64,000 bases of DNA, from contig JACPCW010000079.1 of assembly GCA_016184365.1 (NCBI GenBank), positions 1-64,000 on the forward strand, written 5' to 3'. The stretch is from Candidatus Rokuibacteriota bacterium (GTDB taxonomy: Bacteria > Methylomirabilota > Methylomirabilia > Rokubacteriales > CSP1-6). The first letter of the stretch is position 1, and each line of letters opens with the position of its first letter. The position numbers and the translations under genes were made by a program. Shown piece after piece: positions 1-8,929 of this stretch. The notes under the pieces were generated by a model. The model was not told the origin of the DNA. It saw only the letters and a list, made by a program, of their open reading frames with translations, and searched no databases.

Positions 1-29
1 TCATGAATACTGCGGGCCAGTGATTCTCT

Positions 30-244
30 CGGAATTGGTCGACGACCCCGCCCACGGCCGCTGCGGGCGAGCCGTCGTCGCCGCGCCCGTTCCGGCGCGG
101 GGCGAGCGCGGCTCGCGGATGATGGACAGCCCTCGCGCGGCCCCCTCTGGGGGATGGGGGGGTCGCGCTCGTCACGCTCCGGAACGGGCACCGGCGTACA
201 GGCGAGCCCGCAGCGGCCGTGGGCGGGGTCGTCGACCAATTCCG
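30..244. repeat. 215-bp nested palindrome
   Basis: Bases 30-68 and 206-244 form a perfect 39-bp inverted repeat. A second perfect 11-bp pair lies inside it (85-95 with 179-189), and a third, weaker pair around 102-110 and 164-172. Transcribed from either strand it would fold into one long rod. It begins 10 bases after the stop of the minus-strand MmgE/PrpD gene, so it could end transcription of that gene, or be a non-autonomous palindromic insertion. It lacks the conserved core of the structured repeats at 41.5 and 59 kb. No gene is seen in bases 1-253. Confidence 0.85.
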
Positions 245-253
245 CGAGGTTCA

Positions 254-1642
254 TTAACCGGTCAGCAGTCTCGTCAGCGCGCTCACGTCCGTCACCGTCT
301 CGAGCGCCTTGATCTGGCCGAGCAGCGTCTCGACGCGCGCGGCCGACATGACGCGGGTCGCACAGTCACGGAACTTCGCTTCGAGCTCCGCGTCGGTGAG
401 CGGGTTCTTCGGCTGGCCCTTGGCCTGCGACACGCGGCGCTGCAGGCGGCGGCCGTTCGCGAGCGTGATCGTCACTTCGCTGAAACGCGTCGGCAGGCAT
501 TCCCGCGTCGTCTGGTCCGGATGCACGACCATGCGCACCTTCGGCATGAACGCCTGCACGTCGGCGCGCCGGACGCGATCGTCTTCGAACTGCGCGAAGC
601 GGACCGCGCGATCGAGCAGCGCGGCGGACACGCAGTACGGCATCGAGAACTTGCCCTGCAGGCCCGTCTCGGCGCGGTCGTAGATGAGCTGATGGGGCGC
701 GAGGTAGTGCACGGCGCACTCGACCGCTTCGACGGACGCCGGATCGATCGCGTGCTCTTCGGCGAGCGCGAGCGTCGCGTCGAGCGCCTGGTGCGTGCTC
801 GCGCACGCCGGGAACCGCTTCACGCCGACGCCGGGATCGACGATCTCGTGCGGTGCGCCGAGCCCGGTGACCGCGTGATCCCACGCCAGCGGGCTGCCCG
901 CGCCGTACGTCGAGCCGAAGCCGTCGCCGTGCTCGAGCACGCGAGCGTTGGCGGTGAATCCGGCGGCGGCGAGCAGCGCCGCCTCGACGCCGCAGCGTGC
1001 GGCATGGCCGGCGTGGAGCGGCTTGCAGTCCGTGCCGAAGTTGGCCTTGATGCCGCTCGCCAGCGACGCGGCGATCCCGAGCGCCCGCGCCATCGTCGCG
1101 GTCGACGCGCCGAGCAGCTTCGCCGACGCCGCGGCGGCGCCGAACACGCCGAGCGTCGCCGTCGCATGCCAGCCGACTTCGTAATGAGCGGGATTGAACA
1201 CGCGTCCGAGCTTCGCTTCGAGCTCGACGCCGACGACGAAGGCCGTCACGAGCGCCGTGCCGGCCGCACGTTCCCGTTCCGCGAGCGCGAGCGCCGCCGG
1301 CAGCACCGGGACGGACGGATGACCGGACAGCGACTGGTGGAGGTCGTCGTAATCGAGCGCGTGCGCAGCGGTGCCATTCGCGAGCGCGGCATCTTCCACC
1401 GGCGCGCGCACACCCGTCCCGACGACCGTCGCCTCGTCCGCGCCGCGTCGATGGGCGATGAGCGCGCGCACGCGGGACGCCGTGATTTCCACCGAGCCCG
1501 CGAGCATCACGCCGAGCGTGTCGAGCATGGCGCGCCGCGCCGCCCGCACGGCCGCGTCGGGCAGCTTCTCGAACGATTCGTTGGCCGCATAGGCCGCGAG
1601 CTGCTCGATGACGGACACTCCGGTCGGGCTGTGGCTCATCAC
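254..1642 (-). CDS. MmgE/PrpD family protein
   Basis: A 462-residue protein of normal length for the MmgE/PrpD (2-methylcitrate dehydratase-like) family. Family hallmarks visible are ANGTAAHALDYDD at residues 88-100 and GWHATATLGVFGAA at about 157-170, with the small C-terminal domain after about residue 270. Members dehydrate or isomerise hydroxy-acids such as 2-methylcitrate or aconitate analogues in the cytoplasm. No prpB or prpC lies nearby, so methylcitrate-cycle duty is not supported and the substrate is unknown. ATG at 1642 is used; ATG 1639 is equally possible. The gene is monocistronic here, divergent from the DUF2235 gene. Confidence 0.93.
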   Translation of the reverse strand: MMSHSPTGVSVIEQLAAYAANESFEKLPDAAVRAARRAMLDTLGVMLAGSVEITASRVRALIAHRRGADEATVVGTGVRAPVEDAALANGTAAHALDYDDLHQSLSGHPSVPVLPAALALAERERAAGTALVTAFVVGVELEAKLGRVFNPAHYEVGWHATATLGVFGAAAASAKLLGASTATMARALGIAASLASGIKANFGTDCKPLHAGHAARCGVEAALLAAAGFTANARVLEHGDGFGSTYGAGSPLAWDHAVTGLGAPHEIVDPGVGVKRFPACASTHQALDATLALAEEHAIDPASVEAVECAVHYLAPHQLIYDRAETGLQGKFSMPYCVSAALLDRAVRFAQFEDDRVRRADVQAFMPKVRMVVHPDQTTRECLPTRFSEVTITLANGRRLQRRVSQAKGQPKNPLTDAELEAKFRDCATRVMSAARVETLLGQIKALETVTDVSALTRLLTG

Positions 1643-1785
1643 GCAGTTCCTCCCGCGCGCAGCCTAGTCCGCGCCGCCGGGCATGTCAAAAATCGCTGGC
1701 CCCTCGGTGTGTTTCATCAATTCGCTTGCGCGGCTGCGTCCGTTCGTGCATTTTCGTCGAGCCCGCGCTGGGAGAGGGGTCTGGA

Positions 1786-4167
1786 TTGAGTCTCCCGGGA
1801 AACCTCGCCGGTTCGGCCACAGGTCCGAAGCACATCGTTCTGCTGTCGGACGGCACGGGGAACGCCGCCTCGAAGGTGTGGCGCACGAACGTCTGGCGGA
1901 CGTTCCAGTCGCTCGACCTCACGAACTCGGCCCACGTCGCGGTGTACGACGACGGGGTCGGGAGCTCGTCGTTCAAACCCCTGGCGCTGCTCGGCGGGGC
2001 GTTCGGCTGGGGATTGAAGCGGAACGTCCTCGACCTGTACCGCTTCCTCTGCCGCAACCACGAGCCGGGCGCGCACGTCTACGCGTTCGGCTTCAGTCGC
2101 GGAGCGTTCACGATCCGCGTGCTGCTCGGTCTCGTCGGCACCCAGGGCCTCGTCCCGTATCACACGGAGGCGGACCTTCATCGCCGTGCCGCGGGCGCGT
2201 ACCGCGCGTATCGGAAGGAACGGTTCCACTCGCTGTTGCGCGTCGAAACCGTGTTTCGGGGCCTTCGCGACCTCGGCCTCGCCGTCGTCCGTCGCCTCAC
2301 GGGATGGCCGTCCTACGACCGGAACGACAACGTCCAGGACGTGCCCATCCGGTTCGTGGGGTTGTGGGACACCGTGGCGGCCTACGGCCTGCCGATCGAA
2401 GAGATGACGCGCGGCGTGAGCCAGTGGATCTGGCCGCTGGAGCTGCCGAACCGCAAGCTCGGGCGCACCGTGCAGCGCGCCTGCCACGCGCTGGCGCTCG
2501 ACGACGAGCGAACGACCTTTCACCCGGTGCTCTGGTCGGAGCGCGGCGAGCCGCCGGCGCCGCCCGACGGAGAGGGCCGCCGGTGGGTGGCGGACGAGCG
2601 GATCAGCCAGGTCTGGTTCGTCGGGAGTCATTCCAACGTCGGCGGTGGCTATCCCGACGACTCGCTCGCGCACGTCTCGCTCGTCTGGATCATGAAGGAA
2701 GCGCAGCGCTGCGGTCTCCGTCTCAAGAGCAGTCCGGATGCGGATCCGGACGCCGTCGTGCATGCGCGATCCGCGGCCGACAAGGACGGCCGGCTCTACG
2801 ACTCACGACACGGCCTCGCGGGCTACTACCGGTACGGTCCCCGGAAGGTGTACGAGCTCTCGCATCGCCGGTTGTCCCGGCGGGCCGACGACGAAGTGAC
2901 GATCCCTCTGCCCAAGATTCACGAGTCCGCGCTCGACCGCGCCGTGAACGGGGCCCGTGCGTACGGGCCGATCGGTCTTCCGGAGACGTATGCCGTCGTG
3001 ACGAAGGACGGCGAGATCCTCGATGGCCCGAAGAACCCGTTCGAATCGCCCGACCAGGCCCGGGCCCGCGCGCGCGCCCAGGAACGCGTGTGGGACCTGG
3101 TGTGGTGGCGCCGGCTCGTCTACTTCCTGACGCTGTTCGCGTCGGGATATCTCGCGTTCTTTCCCGTGCTGTATCAGACGGATCGCGCGCAGGAGTTTTC
3201 GACGCCACTCCGCATCGTCTCGGAATCCGTCCGGCTGGTCGGCACGTTCCTGCCGGGCTTCGCGGGATGGTGGCTCGACGCGTTTGCGTCGAATCCGGGC
3301 CGGTTCCTCATCGGTCTCGTGATCCTCGTGGCCTTGATGCGAAGGGGCGTGGTGCTCGGTCACGGCATCAACGGCGCCATGCACGCGATCTGGCGCACCG
3401 TCCTGGGCGCTCGCGCGGTCCCGGCGGCGCCGGCACCCGGCGGGTTCGTGTACACGCTGCGCACGAACCGGATGTACCAGGCCGCGCATTCGGCGATGAA
3501 GCGGCACATCGTTCCCTTCGTCTCCGCGCTGCTCCTTCTCTATCTGGGACTGACCGCCGTCAGTCACGTGGCGTTCGACATCGCGGACGCCGCGGGCGCC
3601 TTCTGCCGGGAGGGCACCCGCGCGCCGCTCGTCAGCCTCGAAGTCGTCAGGGAGACGTCGACCGGCGGCTTTCCGTCGTCCTCGATGTGCTGGTCGACCG
3701 GCATCGAGCTCGTCGAGGGGCGCCGGTATCGCATTACGCTCAAGGAGCCCCGTGACTGGCACGACCGCCAGTACGCCGTCCAGCTGCGTGGGTTCGAGAT
3801 CGGCGAGCTCGAGAGCATCGGCGCCCGGTCGCGGATGTTCTCCGCGCTGCCGCTCCGGCGCGTGCTGAACCGATCCTGGTTCCGGCCGATCGCGCGGATC
3901 GGCGCCGTCGGGGCCGATGAATATCCGCTCGACCCGGACACCAGACCGTGGAGAAGAGCCGGACCGGACGAGCTGATCGCGGACCTCAAGGCGCGTCGAA
4001 CCGGCGAGCTGTTTCTCTACGTCAACGACGCGGTCATCGGCCTGCCCGGGGTCAACGACGTCTTCTACGGCAACAATCGCGGCCGGGCGCGCGTCGACGT
4101 CCAGCGAGTGAGCTTCGCCGGCGCTACGGGGCGGGATACCCCACAGCCGGCGCCAGCACCTCGTTGA
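1786..4167 (+). CDS. DUF2235 (Tle1-like lipase fold) membrane protein
   Basis: A 793-residue protein whose N-terminal half is a DUF2235 alpha/beta-hydrolase domain, the fold of type VI secretion phospholipase effectors of the Tle1 type. LLSDGTGN is at residues 19-26, the nucleophile elbow GFSRG at 102-106, GLWDTVAAYG follows, and a WFVGSHSNVGGGY block supplies the expected histidine. Three hydrophobic stretches after about residue 450 look like membrane spans, followed by a soluble tail. The start chosen is TTG 1786 because GGAGAGG lies 8 bases upstream; an in-frame TTG at 1726 would add 20 residues. No vgrG, hcp or immunity gene is adjacent, so an effector role is not supported. Its 3' end overlaps the convergent dctP-like gene by 44 bp. 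Confidence 0.85.
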   Translation: MSLPGNLAGSATGPKHIVLLSDGTGNAASKVWRTNVWRTFQSLDLTNSAHVAVYDDGVGSSSFKPLALLGGAFGWGLKRNVLDLYRFLCRNHEPGAHVYAFGFSRGAFTIRVLLGLVGTQGLVPYHTEADLHRRAAGAYRAYRKERFHSLLRVETVFRGLRDLGLAVVRRLTGWPSYDRNDNVQDVPIRFVGLWDTVAAYGLPIEEMTRGVSQWIWPLELPNRKLGRTVQRACHALALDDERTTFHPVLWSERGEPPAPPDGEGRRWVADERISQVWFVGSHSNVGGGYPDDSLAHVSLVWIMKEAQRCGLRLKSSPDADPDAVVHARSAADKDGRLYDSRHGLAGYYRYGPRKVYELSHRRLSRRADDEVTIPLPKIHESALDRAVNGARAYGPIGLPETYAVVTKDGEILDGPKNPFESPDQARARARAQERVWDLVWWRRLVYFLTLFASGYLAFFPVLYQTDRAQEFSTPLRIVSESVRLVGTFLPGFAGWWLDAFASNPGRFLIGLVILVALMRRGVVLGHGINGAMHAIWRTVLGARAVPAAPAPGGFVYTLRTNRMYQAAHSAMKRHIVPFVSALLLLYLGLTAVSHVAFDIADAAGAFCREGTRAPLVSLEVVRETSTGGFPSSSMCWSTGIELVEGRRYRITLKEPRDWHDRQYAVQLRGFEIGELESIGARSRMFSALPLRRVLNRSWFRPIARIGAVGADEYPLDPDTRPWRRAGPDELIADLKARRTGELFLYVNDAVIGLPGVNDVFYGNNRGRARVDVQRVSFAGATGRDTPQPAPAPR

Positions 4168-5143
4168 ATGCCGTCTTGCCGTCCGGCCCGGCGCGCTTCA
4201 CCCAGTTCGGCAGGACGATCTTTTGCACCGCGTCACGGATCGGCCCCTTCCATTCCGGCTTGAACGGCATCCACGTCATGCCCTTCTGCTTGTTGCCGGC
4301 GATGCCTTCCGCGGTGCTCGTCTTCGCCAGGTCCCAGCCGCGCTGCGTGAGCTCGCCGCCGATGCCGTGGAGCGCCTTCTGCACGTCGGCCGGCAGGCGA
4401 TCCCACGTGCGCTTGCTCGCGACGAGGCCGATCATCACGGGGCCCATCTGCAGATCGACCATGTACTTCGTCACCTCGAACCACTTGAGGTTGAAGCCCG
4501 CGATGGTGCCCGTGATCGCGGCGTCCACCGTGCCGCGCTCGAGCGCGGAGTAGACCTCGGCGACCGCGAGCGAGACCGGTTCCGCGCCGAGCGCGCGGAC
4601 GAAGTCGGTCTGCGCCGCGCCGAACACGCGGACCTTCAGGCCCTTCATGTCGGCGAGCGAGCTGATCGGCTTGCGGCTGAAGAGCACCTGGTACGCGTAG
4701 CCGTACGAGCCGAGGAAGACACCACCCAGCTTCCCTTCGTTCGCCTTCATGACCTTGTGCCAGGCGACGTGCGCCTGCCGCGACTTGTCGAACTCGTCGA
4801 AGCTGAAGAAGCCCGGCAGGTCGACGCCCTCGATGAGCGGGACGTCGCCCGAGACGTACGTGGGCAGGACGTCGGCGATGTCGACGAGGCCGGCGCGCAT
4901 CACGCGCACCAGCTCGAACCCGGTCAGGCCGAGCTCGGGCAGGCTCGTGAGCTCGATCTCGGCCTTGCCGCCGGTGCGCTTCGGCAGCTCGGCGGCCATC
5001 CACTCCCACATCTTGAACTGCACCTGCGGGCGGCTGTTCGACACGCCCTTCAGCTTGATGTCGGCGGCGAGCGCTCCGGCGCCGAGCGGCGCCAGCGCGG
5101 CGAGGAGTGCGAACGCGAGCGCGAGACGTAGCGAGCGGGTCAT
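4124..5143 (-). CDS. TRAP-type dicarboxylate-family solute-binding protein
   Basis: A 339-residue periplasmic binding protein of the DctP (TRAP) family with a clear signal peptide (hydrophobic LALAFALLAALAPLGAGALA, predicted cut after ALA). The body carries the expected MKGLKVRVFG and GTVDAAITG blocks that shape the carboxylate-binding cleft. It would capture an organic acid outside the membrane, but no dctQ or dctM permease is within the window, so it must pair with distant subunits. The ATG at 5143 overlaps the stop of the upstream luciferase-like gene (ATGA), so the two are translationally coupled. The ligand cannot be read from the sequence. Confidence 0.93.
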   Translation of the reverse strand: MTRSLRLALAFALLAALAPLGAGALAADIKLKGVSNSRPQVQFKMWEWMAAELPKRTGGKAEIELTSLPELGLTGFELVRVMRAGLVDIADVLPTYVSGDVPLIEGVDLPGFFSFDEFDKSRQAHVAWHKVMKANEGKLGGVFLGSYGYAYQVLFSRKPISSLADMKGLKVRVFGAAQTDFVRALGAEPVSLAVAEVYSALERGTVDAAITGTIAGFNLKWFEVTKYMVDLQMGPVMIGLVASKRTWDRLPADVQKALHGIGGELTQRGWDLAKTSTAEGIAGNKQKGMTWMPFKPEWKGPIRDAVQKIVLPNWVKRAGPDGKTAFNEVLAPAVGYPAP

Positions 5144-6087
5144 GCGGCTCCTCCAGTCGAAGGTCGGGGTGCGAGGGCGGTCATGTATTCCAGCGCGCGG
5201 TCGATCCGCGCGGCGGTCGGATCGAAGTTGGCCTCGAGAAACAGCTCGGTGACGCCGGCCGCGGCGTAGCGCGCGACGTCTTCGCGGATCTCGTCGATGG
5301 TGCCCCACAGCGCGCGGCGGCCCGCGCCCTGCGGCGCCGGATGCACGCGGAACGATCCGCGGCAGACGATCTCCAGCGTGGCGGGATCGCGGCCGACGGC
5401 CTTGGCGGCGGTCCGCACCTCGTCGACGAGCGGGGCGATGCGGTCCAGCGGGATGTTGCCGCCGTTGTAGCCGTCGGCGAGCGTCACCGCGCGCCGTACC
5501 GTCGCGGCGCTGTAGCCGCCGAGCGTGATCGGCGGATGCGGCTTCTGCACCGGCTTCGGCTCCACCTTCGACTTCGGCATCCGATAGAACCGCCCGCGGA
5601 ACTCGACGACGTCGTCGGTCCAGATGGCCTTCAGGCAGCGCAGGAACTCGTCGGCGCGCGCGCCGCGGTCGCGGAACGGGACGCCGACGGCGTCGTGCTC
5701 GTCCTCCGACCAGCCGATCCCGAGTCCGACGTGCAGGCGGCCCTTCGACACGACGTCGAGCGTCGCGAGCTGCTTCGCGAGGAGGGCCGGCGTGTAGAAC
5801 GGCGTGATCAGCACGCTCGTGCCGAGGCGGATCCGCTCGGTGCGTGCCGCGACGTAGGCGAGCGCGACGATCGGATCGAGCACGTGCTCGAACGGCTTCG
5901 GCCACGTACGACCCGGCGCGCCGTAATACTCGTTCTTCGGCTCGAGCGCATAGAGCAGGCGCTGGAACACCCAGACGGACGAATACCGGAGCACTTCGGC
6001 GCGTTGCGCGACCGTCACGAGATTGTCCGGGGTCGCCCAGGCGCCCGCCATCGGCAGCGAAAATCCCAGTCGCATGGACGAGATCAT
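5140..6087 (-). CDS. Luciferase-like (LLM class) flavin/F420 oxidoreductase
   Basis: A 315-residue TIM-barrel oxidoreductase of the bacterial luciferase superfamily. The segments LGTSVLITPFYTPALLAKQLA and GRLHVGLGIGWSEDEHDAVG are typical of the TIGR03619-like F420-dependent LLM subgroup; whether the cofactor is F420 or FMN cannot be decided here. ATG 6087 is chosen because it overlaps the mqnA stop (ATGA); ATG 6075 (MRLGFSLPM) is the alternative and sits closer to the usual family N-terminus. It lies between mqnA and a TRAP binding protein, with 4-nt overlaps at both ends, so the three proteins are made together. The substrate is unknown. Confidence 0.9.
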   Translation of the reverse strand: MISSMRLGFSLPMAGAWATPDNLVTVAQRAEVLRYSSVWVFQRLLYALEPKNEYYGAPGRTWPKPFEHVLDPIVALAYVAARTERIRLGTSVLITPFYTPALLAKQLATLDVVSKGRLHVGLGIGWSEDEHDAVGVPFRDRGARADEFLRCLKAIWTDDVVEFRGRFYRMPKSKVEPKPVQKPHPPITLGGYSAATVRRAVTLADGYNGGNIPLDRIAPLVDEVRTAAKAVGRDPATLEIVCRGSFRVHPAPQGAGRRALWGTIDEIREDVARYAAAGVTELFLEANFDPTAARIDRALEYMTALAPRPSTGGAA

Positions 6088-6902
6088 AGCCGGCCCGGCG
6101 GCACGCCGGCGAAGCGTCCGCGCCAGCCATCGGCGGCGAGGCCGAGACGGTGCACGCTCCGATAGAACGTCTCGAGCCCGCGGATCTCGGATGGACCGAG
6201 CCGGAAGTGCAGGTTGTCCCGCAGATAGGCGAGACACGCGTCACGCGTGAGGTCGACGGCGGACGCTTCGCGCGCGGCGATCGTCGCGAGATTCGCCACG
6301 CCGAGGTCGCGGCTGGCCGACAGCGCCCCGGCAACGGCCGGCGCCACGCCGCCGTCGCGCGCCGCCCACACGGCGAACACGAACGGCAGGCCGGTGCACC
6401 GCCGCCACTCCTCGCCGAGATCCCAGTTCTCGACGAAGCCGCCGCGGGGAGGATGGATCGCGCGGTCGCCGATGACGAGCACGGCGTCCGCCGTCGTGTC
6501 TTCGATCCGCGCTCCGATGGGGAACGGATGCAGCGCCGGTTCGAGCCCGAAGCGCTCGTTCAGCAGCAGACGGGCGAGCGCGACGCTCGTGCGCGAGCCC
6601 TCGTCGAGCGCGAGGCTGCGCGCCTCGCGCAGCGGCACGCGCCCGAGCAGCCGCACGCTCAGGACGCGCCCGTGCGCGGCGATGCACGCGTCCGACACGA
6701 TCGCGTACCCGGGGTTGCGGAAGACCTCGATCGAGGGGATCAGCGCGACGTCGAGCCGGCCCTCGTGGAGACCGTCCGCGAGGCGGCTCGGCAGGTCGTA
6801 CGCGAGGTCGATGCGCGGATCGTCCGGTTGGAGGCCGTAGACGAGCGGCTTCGTATTCAGATAGGAGACGGCGCCGACTCGAACGCGGGCGGATGGGGTC
6901 AT
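6084..6902 (-). CDS. mqnA: Chorismate dehydratase (futalosine-pathway menaquinone synthesis)
   Basis: A 272-residue MqnA-family protein. The N-terminal VGAVSYLNTKPLVYGL signature and the periplasmic-binding-protein-like fold with DVALIPSIEVFRNPGY match chorismate dehydratase, which makes 3-enolpyruvylbenzoate at the entry of the futalosine route to menaquinone. ATG 6902 gives the usual N-terminus. It lies 25 bases after an amidohydrolase on the same strand and overlaps the next gene by 4 nt. The other mqn genes are not in the window. Because MqnA is a relative of solute-binding proteins, a non-menaquinone role with the coupled oxidoreductase remains possible. Confidence 0.88.
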   Translation of the reverse strand: MTPSARVRVGAVSYLNTKPLVYGLQPDDPRIDLAYDLPSRLADGLHEGRLDVALIPSIEVFRNPGYAIVSDACIAAHGRVLSVRLLGRVPLREARSLALDEGSRTSVALARLLLNERFGLEPALHPFPIGARIEDTTADAVLVIGDRAIHPPRGGFVENWDLGEEWRRCTGLPFVFAVWAARDGGVAPAVAGALSASRDLGVANLATIAAREASAVDLTRDACLAYLRDNLHFRLGPSEIRGLETFYRSVHRLGLAADGWRGRFAGVPPGRL

Positions 6903-6927
6903 GGATCGGCTCCGGCGGCGCGAGGGA

Positions 6928-8325
6928 TCAGTCGGTCGCGAAATCGAAGCCGGACGGCACCGCGAGATCCGGCCGCCGCTCGAACAGTCGCTTCCACGCC
7001 GACCGCGCGACCTGTCGCGCCTCGCGGACGACGGCCGCTTCGTCGATCGTGAGAATGCGACCGTCGCGCATGACCCACCGGCCGTCGACCATGACCGCCA
7101 CGACGTCGGCGGGTTGGGCCTGATGGACGAGCGTCGACACGACACGGATCGCCGGCGACAGATGCGGGCGCTCGAGGTCGACGACGATCAGATCGGCCTT
7201 GTGGCCGGGGGCGAGCGAGCCGCCGTCCTGGACGCCGAGCGCCCGATAGCCGTTGCGCGTGGCCCAGACGAGCATGTCTTCCGGCGTCGGCTGCCGGCCA
7301 TCCTCGCGGCGCACGCGCTCCATGAACATGCCGGTGCGCATGACCTCGATCATGTCCTCGGCCATGTTGTCGGTGCCCATCGTGATCAGGCAGCCGGCGC
7401 GCTCGAGCTCCGCGATGCGCGGCGAGAGCCCGCGCCGCGCCGCGATGCACGCGTTGAACGCGACGGCCGCGCGCGCGTCGCCGAGCAGGCGTTCCTCCCC
7501 GGCGGTCATGCACCGGCAGTGCGCGGCGACGACGCGCTCGGACAGGAAGCCGGTGCGCGCGACGTATTCCGCCGGCAGCATGCCGCGCTGCTCTCGCACC
7601 GCGGCGACTTCACCCCAGATCTGGTTCAGGTGGAGCGTCGCGATCGTCTCGAGCGAGTCCTGTAATCCGCGGAGTCGCGCGAACAGCTCGGGCGAGACCA
7701 TGTCCGGCGCCCACGCCGCGACGCCGGCGCGGATGCGGCCATCGGCGGCATTGTTCCAGCGCGCGTGGAACGCGGCCACGCGCTCGAGCCCCTCGTCGGC
7801 CAGCGTCCGGTCGAGCTCGAACGGCCCCGGCTGTCCGATCGACGCCCGCGCGCGGTCCCACGCGCGCTCGCAGGCGAGGTACCGCAGCCCGCTCGCGACG
7901 AGCACGTCCGCATACCGGTCGAGCCGGGTGCCGTCCTCGAGCACGAGCGTCGTGCCGCTGCGAATGGCTTCGAGCGCCGCGAGCCGCACCATCACCTCGA
8001 GCTCGCCGCGCGACAGCTCGGGAAGCGGCAGATGCGCCAGCCCGCCCTCGAACGGCGGTCGATGCGGCGGCGAGAGGTCTTCGTAGATACCGCGCGCCAG
8101 CGTCATGGGGAAGTGCGTGTGCGTGTTCGCGAAGCCCGGCAGGACGGCGCGTCCGCGCGCACTGATGCGCTCGGCCGCCGGATACCGGGCGAGCAGATCC
8201 CGCGTTGGCCCGAGCGCGGCGATCCGGTCACCGGCGATCACGATCGCCGCATCGGTGTGAATCGCGCCCGCCGGGTCGGCGGTGACGAGCGTCGTGTCGT
8301 GGAGCAGCAGCGTCGCACCGGCCAT
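6928..8325 (-). CDS. Amidohydrolase (TrzA/AtzA/MtaD-like)
   Basis: A 465-residue metal-dependent hydrolase of the cytosine-deaminase/chlorohydrolase type. Metal ligands are visible in order: NTHTHF, the histidine of THLNQ-like LHLNQ, AHCRCM, and the aspartate of GTDN. The C-terminal beta-sandwich segment GHKADLIVVDL is typical. It would deaminate or dechlorinate an aromatic or nucleoside-like substrate in the cytoplasm. It starts 2 bases after the stop of the lipoprotein gene upstream and is followed by mqnA. A distant paralogue sits at 8930-10381, divergently transcribed. The substrate is not known. Confidence 0.93.
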   Translation of the reverse strand: MAGATLLLHDTTLVTADPAGAIHTDAAIVIAGDRIAALGPTRDLLARYPAAERISARGRAVLPGFANTHTHFPMTLARGIYEDLSPPHRPPFEGGLAHLPLPELSRGELEVMVRLAALEAIRSGTTLVLEDGTRLDRYADVLVASGLRYLACERAWDRARASIGQPGPFELDRTLADEGLERVAAFHARWNNAADGRIRAGVAAWAPDMVSPELFARLRGLQDSLETIATLHLNQIWGEVAAVREQRGMLPAEYVARTGFLSERVVAAHCRCMTAGEERLLGDARAAVAFNACIAARRGLSPRIAELERAGCLITMGTDNMAEDMIEVMRTGMFMERVRREDGRQPTPEDMLVWATRNGYRALGVQDGGSLAPGHKADLIVVDLERPHLSPAIRVVSTLVHQAQPADVVAVMVDGRWVMRDGRILTIDEAAVVREARQVARSAWKRLFERRPDLAVPSGFDFATD

Positions 8326-8327
8326 GG

Positions 8328-8876
8328 CTACTTGCCTCCGCACCCCTCGCACTTCAACGAGGTCTCCGTCTTCGCCGTGTTGTTGTCGGTCGTCGGGTCC
8401 GCGGCGCTCGTGACCTCGGCCGTCGCATGGAGCGACCCGGTGTAATGCGCCCGGGCCCCGACCTCGACCGTCACGGTGTCGCCCGGCGCGATGTTCCCGA
8501 GGCGGCACATGACCGCCCGTGGGGTCTGCGGCGTTGTCCGCGGCGCGCACGTGCCGGCGCTCGCTGCGAACACCTTGGGGTCGACGGGCATCGGCGCGAA
8601 CCCCGGACGGCCGTCGCCGAACGTCACGGTCAGCATGGTCGCGAGCGCGACGCCGGAGCCGTGGTTGGTCACGGTGATGCCGTAGCGCGCCCAGCGGCGG
8701 TACCACTTGCCGATCTCGAACGGCGAGCCGGGCGTGGCCGTGTAGCGGACCACGAGGTCGGCGGGACCGCCGCGATCGCTCGCTGCGCCCGTCGCGCTCC
8801 GCGGTGCGCCGGGTGTGCACGCGACGCACAGGGAGAGCAGACCGAGAGCAGCGGCGCGCCTCATCGCATTCCGCAT
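8328..8876 (-). CDS. Lipoprotein with an Ig-like/DUF11-type repeat domain
   Basis: A 182-residue protein with a short basic N-terminus, a hydrophobic run and the lipobox LCVAC, so it should be a lipid-anchored exported protein. The body (YGITVTNHGSGVALATMLTV and ADPTTDNNTAKTETS) resembles CARDB/DUF11 beta-sandwich domains that occur in surface proteins. It ends in a cysteine-glycine rich tail (CEGCGGK). ATG 8876 or 8864 may be the start. It leads the operon with the amidohydrolase 2 bases downstream and is divergent from the second amidohydrolase across a 53-bp promoter region. No specific function is recognised. Confidence 0.82.
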   Translation of the reverse strand: MRNAMRRAAALGLLSLCVACTPGAPRSATGAASDRGGPADLVVRYTATPGSPFEIGKWYRRWARYGITVTNHGSGVALATMLTVTFGDGRPGFAPMPVDPKVFAASAGTCAPRTTPQTPRAVMCRLGNIAPGDTVTVEVGARAHYTGSLHATAEVTSAADPTTDNNTAKTETSLKCEGCGGK

Positions 8877-8929
8877 TCTACGCGTTCCGGTGTATCTTCA
8901 CGCGTCCGCGACCGGGGAAGGAGCGCCGA

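Noticed and set aside
20-1789. Long plus-strand reading frame opposite the MmgE/PrpD gene
   Set aside because: Arg/His/Glu-rich shadow typical of high-GC DNA; the minus strand encodes a complete known family.
4124-6334. 736-codon frame as one fused protein
   Set aside because: The TRAP binding protein starts at 5143 with a signal peptide; the upstream part is a shadow of the luciferase-like gene in another frame.
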